From the NCBI RefSeq assembly GCF_001634285.1, contig NZ_CP015438.1, positions 942,001 through 1,006,000 on the forward strand: 64,000 bases of DNA, given 5' to 3'. Position numbers and translations under genes: made by a program. Under the pieces are notes generated by a model that was given only the letters and a program-made list of their open reading frames with translations, did no database searches and was not told where the DNA came from. The stretch is from Anoxybacillus amylolyticus. GTDB lineage: Bacteria; Bacillota; Bacilli; Bacillales; Anoxybacillaceae. Numbering within the stretch: position 1 is the stretch's first letter; each line of letters begins with the position of its first letter. This document shows, in pieces, positions 1 to 7,470 of the stretch.

Positions 1-180
1 CAAATGAACGACATGTCGCCGCACATGAAATCGTCGATGCAGCGCGATATGGAGAAAGGGAATTTAGTAGAAGCGGATCATTTGCAAGGGTATTTGTTAA
101 CACTAGCTAAGCAATACGGGATTGATGCGCCGCTATTAAAAGCAGTGTACCATCATTTAAAATTGTACGAGCAACAATGA
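1..180 (+). CDS. panE: 2-dehydropantoate 2-reductase, C-terminal fragment
   Basis: The frame is open from the first base and stops at TGA 178-180, giving the last 59 residues of a protein that starts outside the window. The pattern SSMQRDMEKG, then EADHLQGYL, then AKQYGIDAPL and a closing VYHHLK is the C-terminal ApbA_C helix bundle of ketopantoate reductase. This cytoplasmic enzyme makes pantoate with NADPH for coenzyme A synthesis. Only this end is visible, so the family call rests on one conserved block; a paralogous ApbA/PanE-type reductase is possible. A terminator overlaps its stop codon. Confidence 0.8.
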   Translation, partial: QMNDMSPHMKSSMQRDMEKGNLVEADHLQGYLLTLAKQYGIDAPLLKAVYHHLKLYEQQ

Positions 181-204
181 GGCTAAGGGCTAGCCTCGTT
201 TTTT
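179..204 (+). terminator. Rho-independent terminator after panE
   Basis: A 7-bp stem GAGGCTA/TAGCCTC (179-185 and 191-197) with a 5-nt loop is followed by six T (199-204). Confidence 0.88.
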
Positions 205-283
205 ATGGGCTTTTTAAAATTTTGTGACGGGAAAACTTTTTCTTTCCTGAACGGTTATTGTATATTAAAATGAAGAATAGCAT

Positions 284-297
284 TGAAAGCGTATACG
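284..297 (+). promoter_or_regulatory. cre-like operator in front of malL
   Basis: TGAAAGCGTATACG matches 9 of the 11 defined positions of TGWAANCGNTNWCA, the catabolite-responsive element bound by CcpA. It lies just downstream of a possible -10 (TATATT, 261-266) and 22 bp before the GTG start, where a bound repressor would block transcription. A LacI-type sugar regulator binding a related motif is equally possible. Confidence 0.5.
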
Positions 298-318
298 AGA
301 AAAGAGGAGGAAACAGCC

Positions 319-1986
319 GTGAAAAAGACATGGTGGAAAGAAGGCGTTGCCTATCAAGTTTATCCGCGAAGCTTTATGGATTCGAATGGAGACGGTATCG
401 GTGATTTGCGTGGGATCATTGCAAAATTAGATTATTTGCGCGACCTTGGAATCGATATCATATGGATTTGTCCGATTTATAAATCGCCAAACGCGGATAA
501 CGGCTACGATATTAGCGACTATCACGCGATTATGGAAGAATTCGGAACGATGGAAGATTTTGATGAGTTGTTAGAAGAAGCCCACGCACGCGGTATGAAA
601 GTGATTTTAGATTTGGTCATTAATCATACAAGCGATGAGCATCCTTGGTTTATTGAGTCGCGTTCGTCGAAAGATAACCCGAAGCGCGATTGGTATATTT
701 GGCGTGACGGAAAAAATGGACGTGAACCGAATAACTGGGAGAGTATTTTTGGCGGATCAGCTTGGGAATACGACCCAGCGACCGATCAATATTATTTGCA
801 TTTGTTTGCTGTTAAGCAGCCCGACTTAAACTGGGAGAACGACGAGGTGCGCCGCGAGCTATATAAGATGATTAATTGGTGGCTTGATAAAGGAATTGAT
901 GGGTTCCGCATCGATGCGATTTCCCATATTAAGAAAAAGCCGGGATTGCCTGATTTACCAAATCCCAAAGGATTAGATTATGTTCCGTCATTTGCTGCCC
1001 ATATGAACCAAGAAGGGATTATGGACTATTTAAAAGAGTTAAAAATGCAAACGTTTGCGCAATACGACATTATGACAGTCGGTGAAGCAAACGGCGTAAC
1101 AGCAGAAGAAGCAGAAGCTTGGGTTGGCGAGAATGATGGAATTTTTAATATGATTTTTCAGTTTGAGCATTTAGGGTTGTGGGAGAAAGGGATCGATGGC
1201 GGGGTGAATGTGCGGCAGTTAAAGCGCACGTTCACCAAATGGCAAAAAGCATTAGAAAACAAAGGATGGAATGCACTATTTCTCGAAAATCATGACCAGC
1301 CTCGTTCCGTTTCGACGTGGGGGAATGATAAAGAATATTGGAAAGAGAGTGCAAAAGCGTTAGGTGCCCTTTACTTTTTTATGCAAGGAACACCGTTTAT
1401 TTATCAAGGGCAAGAAATCGGAATGACGAACGTCCGTTTTGCAACGATTGAAGAATACGACGATGTAGCGATGAAAAATTTTTATCGGTTAGAGCGAGAG
1501 AAAGGCCGTCCACATGAAGAAATTATGGAGGTAATTTGGAAAAAAGGGCGAGATAACTCGAGAACACCGATGCAATGGTCAAGCGCAGCCAATGCTGGAT
1601 TTACGACAGGGACACCTTGGATGGGAGTGAACGAGAACTTTAAAGAAATTAACGTGGAACAACAATTAAATGACCATGACTCTGTTCTCCATTTTTATAA
1701 AAAAATGATTCGGCTTCGGAAAGAAAATGAGGTGTTTATTTACGGAACGTATGACTTGATTTTAGAGAAAGATAAGGCGGTTTATGCTTATACAAGAACG
1801 TTAGGAGCGGACAAAGCGGTCATTATTGTCAATATGACAGCCCAACCGGCGTTTTATCGCTACGACGATCTCAAATTATCATCTGAACAGTTAGTGCTGA
1901 AAAACTATGAGGTAAAACCGCATAAAAATGCCACTCGTTTCAAACTAAAGCCGTATGAGGCAAGGGTGTATTTGTTGAAGAAATAA
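319..1986 (+). CDS. malL: Oligo-1,6-glucosidase / alpha-glucosidase (GH13)
   Basis: A cytoplasmic GH13 enzyme that hydrolyses isomaltose, isomaltooligosaccharides and related short alpha-glucosides to glucose. The 555-residue protein begins at GTG 319, chosen because GAGGAGG (304-310) sits 8 bp upstream; the TTG at 283 has no ribosome-binding site. Visible GH13 motifs are DLVINHTS, GFRIDAIS with nucleophile Asp199, VGEANG with acid/base Glu256, and FLENHDQ with Asp326. This spacing agrees closely with the known Bacillus oligo-1,6-glucosidase (Asp199, Glu255, Asp329). No signal peptide is present, so substrates must be imported, plausibly by the sugar importer at 44.6-48.5 kb. The cre-like site upstream suggests carbon-source control. 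Confidence 0.92.
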   Translation: MKKTWWKEGVAYQVYPRSFMDSNGDGIGDLRGIIAKLDYLRDLGIDIIWICPIYKSPNADNGYDISDYHAIMEEFGTMEDFDELLEEAHARGMKVILDLVINHTSDEHPWFIESRSSKDNPKRDWYIWRDGKNGREPNNWESIFGGSAWEYDPATDQYYLHLFAVKQPDLNWENDEVRRELYKMINWWLDKGIDGFRIDAISHIKKKPGLPDLPNPKGLDYVPSFAAHMNQEGIMDYLKELKMQTFAQYDIMTVGEANGVTAEEAEAWVGENDGIFNMIFQFEHLGLWEKGIDGGVNVRQLKRTFTKWQKALENKGWNALFLENHDQPRSVSTWGNDKEYWKESAKALGALYFFMQGTPFIYQGQEIGMTNVRFATIEEYDDVAMKNFYRLEREKGRPHEEIMEVIWKKGRDNSRTPMQWSSAANAGFTTGTPWMGVNENFKEINVEQQLNDHDSVLHFYKKMIRLRKENEVFIYGTYDLILEKDKAVYAYTRTLGADKAVIIVNMTAQPAFYRYDDLKLSSEQLVLKNYEVKPHKNATRFKLKPYEARVYLLKK

Positions 1987-1989
1987 GCG

Positions 1990-2021
1990 AAAAGGATGTC
2001 CTGATGAGGGACATCCTTTTT
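1990..2021. terminator. Bidirectional terminator between malL and the rRNA methyltransferase gene
   Basis: An 11-bp inverted repeat, AAAGGATGTCC (1991-2001) and GGACATCCTTT (2009-2019), has flanking T on one side and A on the other. It can end both convergent genes. Confidence 0.88.
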
Positions 2022-2026
2022 CCAAT

Positions 2027-3220
2027 TTATTTACGAGAATGCACTTCAAAAATGGCGAATTTTAAATAGTCTCCCTCATCGGCGGCGAGCAGTTTTGGGT
2101 GGTCATAGCCGGCGCCGCTCCAATGGACGAGGCGCAAAATCTTTTTCGCATCAAACGCTGCTTCTTCAATCATTGCCCGGAATAAATCGGCGTGGACGTG
2201 ATATGAGCAGCTCGCTGTGACAAAAAATCCGCCGTCCTTGACGAGCTTTAGCCCATTTAAGTTAATGTCTTTATAGCCGCCGAGCGCTTTCGGAACGGCG
2301 TGCGCTGATTTAGCGAACGCAGGAGGATCGATAATGACAACGTCCCATTTCTTTTCGGCATGAACAGCTTCGCGTAAATAGTCGAACGCGTTGGCGACGA
2401 CAAACTCGACGTTCGTAAACCCGTTCAATGCTGCGTTTCGTTTGGCGGTTTCGATCGCATGTTCCGAAATATCGACCGCTGTTACATGTTTGGCGCCGTA
2501 TAAACACGCGTTTAACATGAATGACCCTGTATGAGTAAAGCAGTCTAATACAGTCGTGTGACGGTCGATAAGCGGTTGAATGGCGGCACGGTTTTGCCGT
2601 TGATCAAAGAAAAATCCTGTTTTTTGCCCGTTTTCGATATCGACAATGTATTTGACTCCATTTTCTTCGATGATCACTTCTGTTTCGCACTCGCCGTACC
2701 AAAATCCTTTTTCTTGCGGCAGTCCTTCCAATTCGCGGACATATACGTCATTGCGCAAATAGATCGCCTTCGGCTTAAATACTTCGAGCAGCCCTTTTAA
2801 AATCCAGTCTTTCCGTTTTTCCATCCCGAGCGAAAGAATTTGTACAACGAGCACATCTTCATATTTATCGACAATTAATCCTGGCAAAAAGTCGGCTTCG
2901 CCGTAAATCGCACGGCAAGAACGGACGCCTGGAATCATGCGCTCGCGGTACGCCCACGATTTTCGAATGCGCTCGATGAAAAACGTTTCATTTAACTCAT
3001 CTTCTTCATGATGTGTCAAGACGCGCACGATCATTTGCGATTTTGGATTAATGTAGCCTTTGGCAAGGAAATGGCGTTGATGGTTATACACATCGACAAA
3101 ATCACCTGGTTCAAATTCTCCTTCAATATAATCGACTTCGCTTTGAAAAATCCAAGGATGACCTTGTTCCAGCCGTTTTTTTCGCTTTCGTTTCAAAAAT
3201 ACGTTTGCCACGTTCTCCAC
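2027..3220 (-). CDS. Class I rRNA large-subunit methyltransferase (RlmI/YwbD family)
   Basis: A 397-residue SAM-dependent methyltransferase of the RlmI group, which makes 5-methylcytosine in 23S rRNA. An N-terminal PUA RNA-binding domain (about 1-75, LKRKRKKRLEQGHPWIFQ) is followed by a Rossmann methyltransferase domain. This has the SAM loop VLDCFTHTGSFMLNA (about 225-240), acidic VDIS, motif IV VIIDPPAFAKS near 290-300 and a catalytic-type Cys in TASCSYH. Its length matches YwbD-type proteins. Two starts are possible: GTG 3220 with AGG 6-8 bases upstream, or GTG 3211 with GGAG 8 bp upstream, which gives 394 residues. The gene is transcribed opposite to its neighbours, alone. The exact target cytosine is inferred from the family. 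Confidence 0.86.
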   Translation of the reverse strand: MENVANVFLKRKRKKRLEQGHPWIFQSEVDYIEGEFEPGDFVDVYNHQRHFLAKGYINPKSQMIVRVLTHHEEDELNETFFIERIRKSWAYRERMIPGVRSCRAIYGEADFLPGLIVDKYEDVLVVQILSLGMEKRKDWILKGLLEVFKPKAIYLRNDVYVRELEGLPQEKGFWYGECETEVIIEENGVKYIVDIENGQKTGFFFDQRQNRAAIQPLIDRHTTVLDCFTHTGSFMLNACLYGAKHVTAVDISEHAIETAKRNAALNGFTNVEFVVANAFDYLREAVHAEKKWDVVIIDPPAFAKSAHAVPKALGGYKDINLNGLKLVKDGGFFVTASCSYHVHADLFRAMIEEAAFDAKKILRLVHWSGAGYDHPKLLAADEGDYLKFAIFEVHSRK

Positions 3221-3334
3221 TCCATTACCTAGTTATTTGCCTTTTTATCATACAGAATTGGCCGACAAGACGCAACGTGAAGAGAAACTGGAATAATCAT
3301 AGCGGGAAACGAATATGATGAAGAAGTAAATACC

Positions 3335-3362
3335 TTGACAATGAGAAGTGGCGTGATATGAT
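3335..3362 (+). promoter_or_regulatory. Sigma-A promoter of the thiamine operon
   Basis: TTGACA (3335-3340), a 16-bp spacer and TATGAT (3357-3362) lie about 35 bp upstream of the TPP aptamer, as expected for a riboswitch-controlled transcript. Confidence 0.7.
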
Positions 3363-3398
3363 AAATGTAAACAACTGAATATTTTTTTTGTTTTGCAT

Positions 3399-3490
3399 CC
3401 ACTAGGGGGGCCTTTAGATAGGCTGAGATCAAAGTGTGCCTTTGAGACCCTTAGAACCTGATCTGGGTGATACCAGCGTAGGGAAGTGGA
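3399..3490 (+). ncRNA. TPP riboswitch (THI box)
   Basis: The conserved THI-box parts appear in order: ACTAGGGGGGCCTTT, GGCTGAGATC, GACCCTTAGAACCTGATCTGGGT and GATACCAGCGTAGGGAAGT (here joined across short segments). Thiamine pyrophosphate binding would favour the downstream terminator and so reduce expression of ykoE and genes behind it. The match to the family is essentially complete. Confidence 0.96.
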
Positions 3491-3517
3491 AAAATACATT
3501 CGCTCACTCACGTTTGT

Positions 3518-3558
3518 AACCACTTTCTTTACGCTTGTAAAGAAGGTGGTTTTTATTT
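3518..3558 (+). terminator. Riboswitch-controlled transcription terminator
   Basis: A 15-bp near-perfect stem AACCACTTTCTTTAC/GTAAAGAAGGTGGTT (3518-3532 and 3537-3551, one G-T pair) with loop GCTT is followed by TTTTATTTTA. It lies 28 bp after the aptamer and 70 bp before the first gene, the usual expression platform of Bacillus TPP switches. Confidence 0.92.
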
Positions 3559-3631
3559 TAGAGGGGGTATTTTATGTAGATACTTACGCTTACGGAAGTC
3601 AAATATAACAAAAAGGAAGGGAGAAAGAACG

Positions 3632-4213
3632 ATGCAAAAAGGATTAAAGTTAGCCGATATTTTAACAACTGTTGTTATTTCGATTGTATTTGGCATTGTG
3701 TATAAGCTTTGGGGACCGTTTTATTATTTCGTGAAACCGTTTGGACTTCATATTGATCAATTCATCTACGGGATGTGGTTTATCGCCGCGACAGTGGCAT
3801 TTCTTGTCATTCGCAAGCCAGGGGTAGCCCTTCTAGCGGAAATTGCTGCTTCTTCCGGCGAGTTTATTATGGGCTCGGAGTGGGGATTAGAAGTATTGCT
3901 TTACGGTGTTGTTCAAGGATTATTTGCAGAAGTGGCGTTTGCAGCATTCCGCTATAAGCGATTCGATTTGTTTGTCGTTTCATTAGCGGCTATCGGTTCC
4001 ACGATCGGATCGTTAATCATGGACTTTTACAAAGGATATATTGAGGCGTTAGCTCCTTGGAACTTAGCGCTATTCCTCATTGCGCGATTTGTCGGTGCGA
4101 TTCTCATTTCCGGCGTATTTGCTTCTTCATTAGTCAAAGCGCTCGAAGCGACCGGGGTAACGCAGCTCGTTCGGTCGGCGACGAAAGAAGATTTTGATCA
4201 GTTGAACCGTTAA
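3632..4213 (+). CDS. ykoE: ECF transporter S component for thiamine precursor (YkoE)
   Basis: A 193-residue integral membrane protein with about five hydrophobic helices. It resembles YkoE, the substrate-binding S component of the ykoEDC transporter assigned to hydroxymethylpyrimidine/thiamine uptake. Typical features are the N-terminal KLADILTTVVISIVFGIVYK and the later IGSLIMDFYKGY. It is the first gene behind the TPP riboswitch and is followed by the ATPase and T components, so it belongs to a dedicated ECF unit. The B. subtilis partner ykoF (thiamine/HMP-binding) is not present here. A ribosome-binding site GGAAGGGAG precedes ATG 3632. The exact vitamin (HMP or thiamine) cannot be told from sequence. 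Confidence 0.88.
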   Translation: MQKGLKLADILTTVVISIVFGIVYKLWGPFYYFVKPFGLHIDQFIYGMWFIAATVAFLVIRKPGVALLAEIAASSGEFIMGSEWGLEVLLYGVVQGLFAEVAFAAFRYKRFDLFVVSLAAIGSTIGSLIMDFYKGYIEALAPWNLALFLIARFVGAILISGVFASSLVKALEATGVTQLVRSATKEDFDQLNR

Positions 4214-4229
4214 AAGGTGGCTTTTTCGT

Positions 4230-5690
4230 ATGTATGTAGCATCAGTTGACGAGTTGCGTCTGAAATTTCCTGGAACGGATACGTTGTTATTTGAAGATGT
4301 ATCTGTTTCTTTTACGAAGGGCGAAAAAGTGTTGTTGCTCGGTCCATCTGGATGCGGAAAATCGACGTTATTGCAAGTACTATCTGGAATCATTCCGCAT
4401 TCGTTAGACGTTCCGATGAAGGTAAAACATATACGTATCCCTGACAATTGGGGATACGTCTTTCAAGATCCCGATTCGCAATTTTGCATGCCGTTCGTCG
4501 ATGAAGAGATTGCGTTTGCGCTAGAAAATATCGGTGTTCCGCGCGAACAAATGAACGAACGAATCGAGCAGTTATTGCAAGCGGTTGAGTTGCCTGTACT
4601 GCCGCATACGAATATTCATACGCTATCAGGCGGGATGAAGCAGCGGCTTGCGCTTGCTTCCGTATTGGCGCTTGATCCGGATGTCTTATTTCTCGATGAG
4701 CCGACAGCGATGCTCGATGAGGAAGGGACAAAATTGATTTGGCAGACTGTGAAGCGAATTGCGCATGATAAGACGGTCATTATCGTCGAACATAAAATTG
4801 AGCACGTCTTAGATTTCGTTGACCGCATCATTTTGTTTAACGATGGGGGAGAAATTGTGGCGGACGGCGAAGCGTCTATTATTTTTCGCACTCATAAGGA
4901 GCTCATTGCCTCACAAGGCATTTGGTATCCTGGGGTATGGGACGATTACTTAAAACAGAAAAAGGAACGAGTAGATAGCGGTGAACGACAAGAAATCATT
5001 CGCTTGCATGAATTTCGTGGCTACCGCAAGAAAGAAGTGAAAATTCATGTTCAAAAGGCGCGAGTGCAAAAAGGAGAATGGATTGCAGTTACCGGCAAAA
5101 ACGGCGCGGGGAAAAGTACGTTTTTGCACGCGCTCATGAAGCTCATTTCAACGGATGGAAAGTATGAGGTGGATGGAGAACGGCTAGAACAGACGAAACA
5201 GCTTGCTCAAAAAATGGCGTTCGTTTTTCAAAATCCAGAGTTTCAGTTTGTGACTAATTCGGTATGGGAAGAGTTGGCGTATTCCCTTCGACTCGCAAAA
5301 AAAGACGAACGAGAAATAACCGAAAAAGTAGAAGAGCTGTTAAGCCGGTTTCATTTAGAAGGACAACGCGCGCAACATCCGTATCAATTATCAATGGGGC
5401 AAAAGCGTCGATTAAGCGTAGCTGCAGCGATCATTGGCGGACAAAAGTTATTGTTGCTAGACGAGCCAACGTTTGGGCAAGATGCCAAAAATACATTTGC
5501 TTTGCTAGAATTGCTCGAATCGTACCGAGAGCAAGGAACAACGATTATTATGGTTACGCATGATGAACATATTGTTAAACATTTTGCGACGCGCAGATGG
5601 GTCATTGAAAATGGAAGGCTTGTCCGTGATGAGCCAGTCATAGAGGAGGAAAGGGGGATGCGCTGTGAGATTGGATATTCGTTATCGTGA
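4230..5690 (+). CDS. ykoD: Tandem ABC ATPase of the ECF thiamine-precursor transporter (YkoD)
   Basis: A 486-residue fusion of two ABC ATPase domains, the energising A components of an ECF transporter at the inner face of the membrane. Domain 1 has Walker A GPSGCGKST (38-46), Q-loop FQDPDSQ, signature LSGGMKQR and Walker B VLFLDEPTAM. Domain 2 has Walker A GKNGAGKST (about 289), FQNPEFQ, signature LSMGQKRR and LLLLDEPTFG. The gene starts 16 bp after ykoE, and its end overlaps the ykoC start by 26 bp, implying translational coupling. Length agrees with B. subtilis YkoD. Confidence 0.93.
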   Translation: MYVASVDELRLKFPGTDTLLFEDVSVSFTKGEKVLLLGPSGCGKSTLLQVLSGIIPHSLDVPMKVKHIRIPDNWGYVFQDPDSQFCMPFVDEEIAFALENIGVPREQMNERIEQLLQAVELPVLPHTNIHTLSGGMKQRLALASVLALDPDVLFLDEPTAMLDEEGTKLIWQTVKRIAHDKTVIIVEHKIEHVLDFVDRIILFNDGGEIVADGEASIIFRTHKELIASQGIWYPGVWDDYLKQKKERVDSGERQEIIRLHEFRGYRKKEVKIHVQKARVQKGEWIAVTGKNGAGKSTFLHALMKLISTDGKYEVDGERLEQTKQLAQKMAFVFQNPEFQFVTNSVWEELAYSLRLAKKDEREITEKVEELLSRFHLEGQRAQHPYQLSMGQKRRLSVAAAIIGGQKLLLLDEPTFGQDAKNTFALLELLESYREQGTTIIMVTHDEHIVKHFATRRWVIENGRLVRDEPVIEEERGMRCEIGYSLS

Positions 5691-6447
5691 AACATGGTTG
5701 CATCGAACGAATCCGAGTTTCAAACTGCTCGTAATGCTCAGCGTTTTTCTCCTTATACTGTTTTTGCATAATCCGAACGTTCTCATTAATTTATCGCTTG
5801 GGTTATTGTTGTTGTTTTTCTTTTATACTGGTTACCCAATAAAATATTTAGTGCTTTTTTTCTTGCCGTTTTTTATTATTTTCGTTTCGACTGCCTCGTC
5901 GATGACGTTGTTTGGACAAGGAACGACGACATGGGTGCGATGGGGGCTTGTGCATATTACAAAAGAGAGCTTTTTCCGCGGCATGCATCTTGGGTTTCGG
6001 GCGTTATCGTTTGCGTTGCTCGGCTTAATTTTTTCGTTAACGACAAGACCAGTATACTTATTTTATTCCCTAATGCAGCAGTTAAAGTTAAAGCCGAAAT
6101 ACGCCTATAGCTTTTTAGCAGGCGTTCGGTTAATTCCAGTGATGCTTGAAGAATTTCAAACGGTACAAAATGCGCTTAAAGTGCGGGGGGCAGACGATGG
6201 GGGAATAGTAAAAAAAATGAAGCGGTATGCGGTGCCGCTTTTATCCCAAAGCATTCGTCGGGCACAGCGCATTGCCATAGCAATGGAAGCAAAACGGTTT
6301 TCGGATGCTAAAAACCGGACGTTTTACTATCATATCCCGGTTAGCCGCTATGACGCTATTTTTTTCGTGTCGATGATTGGACTTATTGGGCTGTCGTATT
6401 ATATGGCAGCGGTTTTTCCGTATTTTCCGGTGACCGATGTTCGCTAG
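5665..6447 (+). CDS. ykoC: ECF transporter T component (YkoC)
   Basis: A 260-residue membrane protein of the CbiQ/EcfT family that couples ATP hydrolysis by YkoD to substrate release by YkoE. Hydrophobic helices fill residues 20-75 and 95-130, with a last helix near 230. The cytoplasmic coupling segment contains the conserved ALKVRGADDGG and IAIAMEAKRF motifs typical of EcfT (ARG-like coupling helices). The start is GTG 5665, with AAGGGGG ahead of it inside the ykoD end. Immediately downstream lies a mobile element rather than the next thiamine gene. Confidence 0.9.
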   Translation: MRLDIRYRETWLHRTNPSFKLLVMLSVFLLILFLHNPNVLINLSLGLLLLFFFYTGYPIKYLVLFFLPFFIIFVSTASSMTLFGQGTTTWVRWGLVHITKESFFRGMHLGFRALSFALLGLIFSLTTRPVYLFYSLMQQLKLKPKYAYSFLAGVRLIPVMLEEFQTVQNALKVRGADDGGIVKKMKRYAVPLLSQSIRRAQRIAIAMEAKRFSDAKNRTFYYHIPVSRYDAIFFVSMIGLIGLSYYMAAVFPYFPVTDVR

Positions 6448-6455
6448 CGAGGGAG

Positions 6456-6850
6456 ACAAAGTCAACTACCCCCACTTAGCTAACGCTTGAAGCGGGGGTT
6501 TGCAACTCCCCAGAAGTGCGAACGGACTTCGTCCTCCTTCCTTAACTTGGGGTTGCATCAGGGGCAGGTTGACGACTACCCAACGACATAGGTCATGCCT
6601 ATATCGCTACCGAGTGGCTCGGCATGTCTGTAGGCAGTACTTGACTTCCACGCGCAACAGACGGATGTACGCTCGATGTTTTACGGTTGCAACGTTTCCT
6701 GCAACCAACTCCCTACATCGAGTAACGGGGATTGGAGTACCTTGATTCAACGGTTTTCTCCACATTCTCATTCTATCATATACAAAAGAAAGGAGGAAGG
6801 ACGATTCCGCCCCGACTTTCGCTCTCGCTTAGAAGTCGGGGTCTCCTTGC
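6456..6850 (-). mobile_element. TnpB-less IS200/IS605-derived element with reRNA-like right end
   Basis: This ~395-bp insert separates ykoC from tenI and encodes no transposase. Read on the minus strand, the left end carries an imperfectly looped hairpin CCCCGACTT/AAGTCGGGG (arms at 833-841 and 810-818 of kb 6). The right end carries AACCCCCGCTT/AAGTGGGGGT followed by AGTTGAC, the form of an IS605-group right end and of the 3' part of a TnpB guide RNA (reRNA/omegaRNA). A -10-like TATGATAGAAT lies near the left end and a GGACGAAGTCC hairpin near the right end, while tnpA and tnpB are missing. The exact tips are uncertain by about 10 bp. It could be mobilised in trans by an IS605 transposase elsewhere. 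Family membership is inferred from end structure, not from a protein. Confidence 0.72.
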
Positions 6851-6858
6851 CAAAGATG

Positions 6859-7455
6859 ATGAAAAAACAGTTTCACGTTATTTCGACAGGAAGGCAGTCA
6901 ACGGAGCAAGTGGTGGCGATTGCTTCAGAGATTCATCTATATGTGGATGCCATTCATCTTCGCGAGAAAACGAAAACGGCAAAAGAGCTTGGAGAAATGA
7001 TTGAATCACTTCTTTTGCATGGTGTTCCAAAAGAAAAAATTGTCGTAAACGATCGCGTCGATGTCGCTGCTGTCTATGGGGTGAAAGTACAGCTTGCATT
7101 TCATAGTTTGTCTGTTCGGCAAGTAAAGGAGTGCTTTTCGTCGCTTTCTGTTGGCTGTTCGGTTCATTCGTTGGACGAGGCAAAAGAAGCAGAACATAGC
7201 GGTGCCGACTTTTGTATATATGGGCATGTGTTTCCGACAGCATCGAAACGAGGAGTGCCGCCAAGAGGGATAGAAGCATTGGCGCAAATAGTAAATGCAG
7301 TACATATTCCTGTTATTGCTATTGGCGGTATACAACCGCATCACGTGCCGAGCGTATGGGAGGCAGGTGCCGCTGGAATTGCTGTCATGTCAGGGGTATT
7401 TTTCGCAGAAGATCCGCTTCGAGAAGTGAAACGCTACGCACAAATGATTTTTTAG
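6859..7455 (+). CDS. tenI: Thiazole tautomerase TenI
   Basis: A 198-residue TIM-barrel protein of the ThiE/TenI superfamily. TenI aromatises the thiazole tautomer produced by ThiG; it lacks thiamine phosphate synthase activity. Characteristic blocks are VISTGRQS at the start, VNDRVDVA, HSLDEAKEAEHSGADFCIYGHVFPTASKRGVPPRG and IAIGGIQPHHVP (quoted in short parts of the family pattern). Tandem ATGs occur at 6856 and 6859. No Shine-Dalgarno sequence lies in front of them, because the mobile element ends within about 15 bp of the start. The frame is also open upstream through the element, but that part has no homology. It precedes thiO by 15 bp. Confidence 0.87.
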   Translation: MKKQFHVISTGRQSTEQVVAIASEIHLYVDAIHLREKTKTAKELGEMIESLLLHGVPKEKIVVNDRVDVAAVYGVKVQLAFHSLSVRQVKECFSSLSVGCSVHSLDEAKEAEHSGADFCIYGHVFPTASKRGVPPRGIEALAQIVNAVHIPVIAIGGIQPHHVPSVWEAGAAGIAVMSGVFFAEDPLREVKRYAQMIF

Positions 7456-7470
7456 AAAGGGAGAGGGGAA

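Noticed and set aside
6676-6858. N-terminal extension of tenI by about 60 residues
   Set aside because: This part lies inside the IS605-derived element and has no similarity to TenI proteins, which start at MKKQFHVIS.
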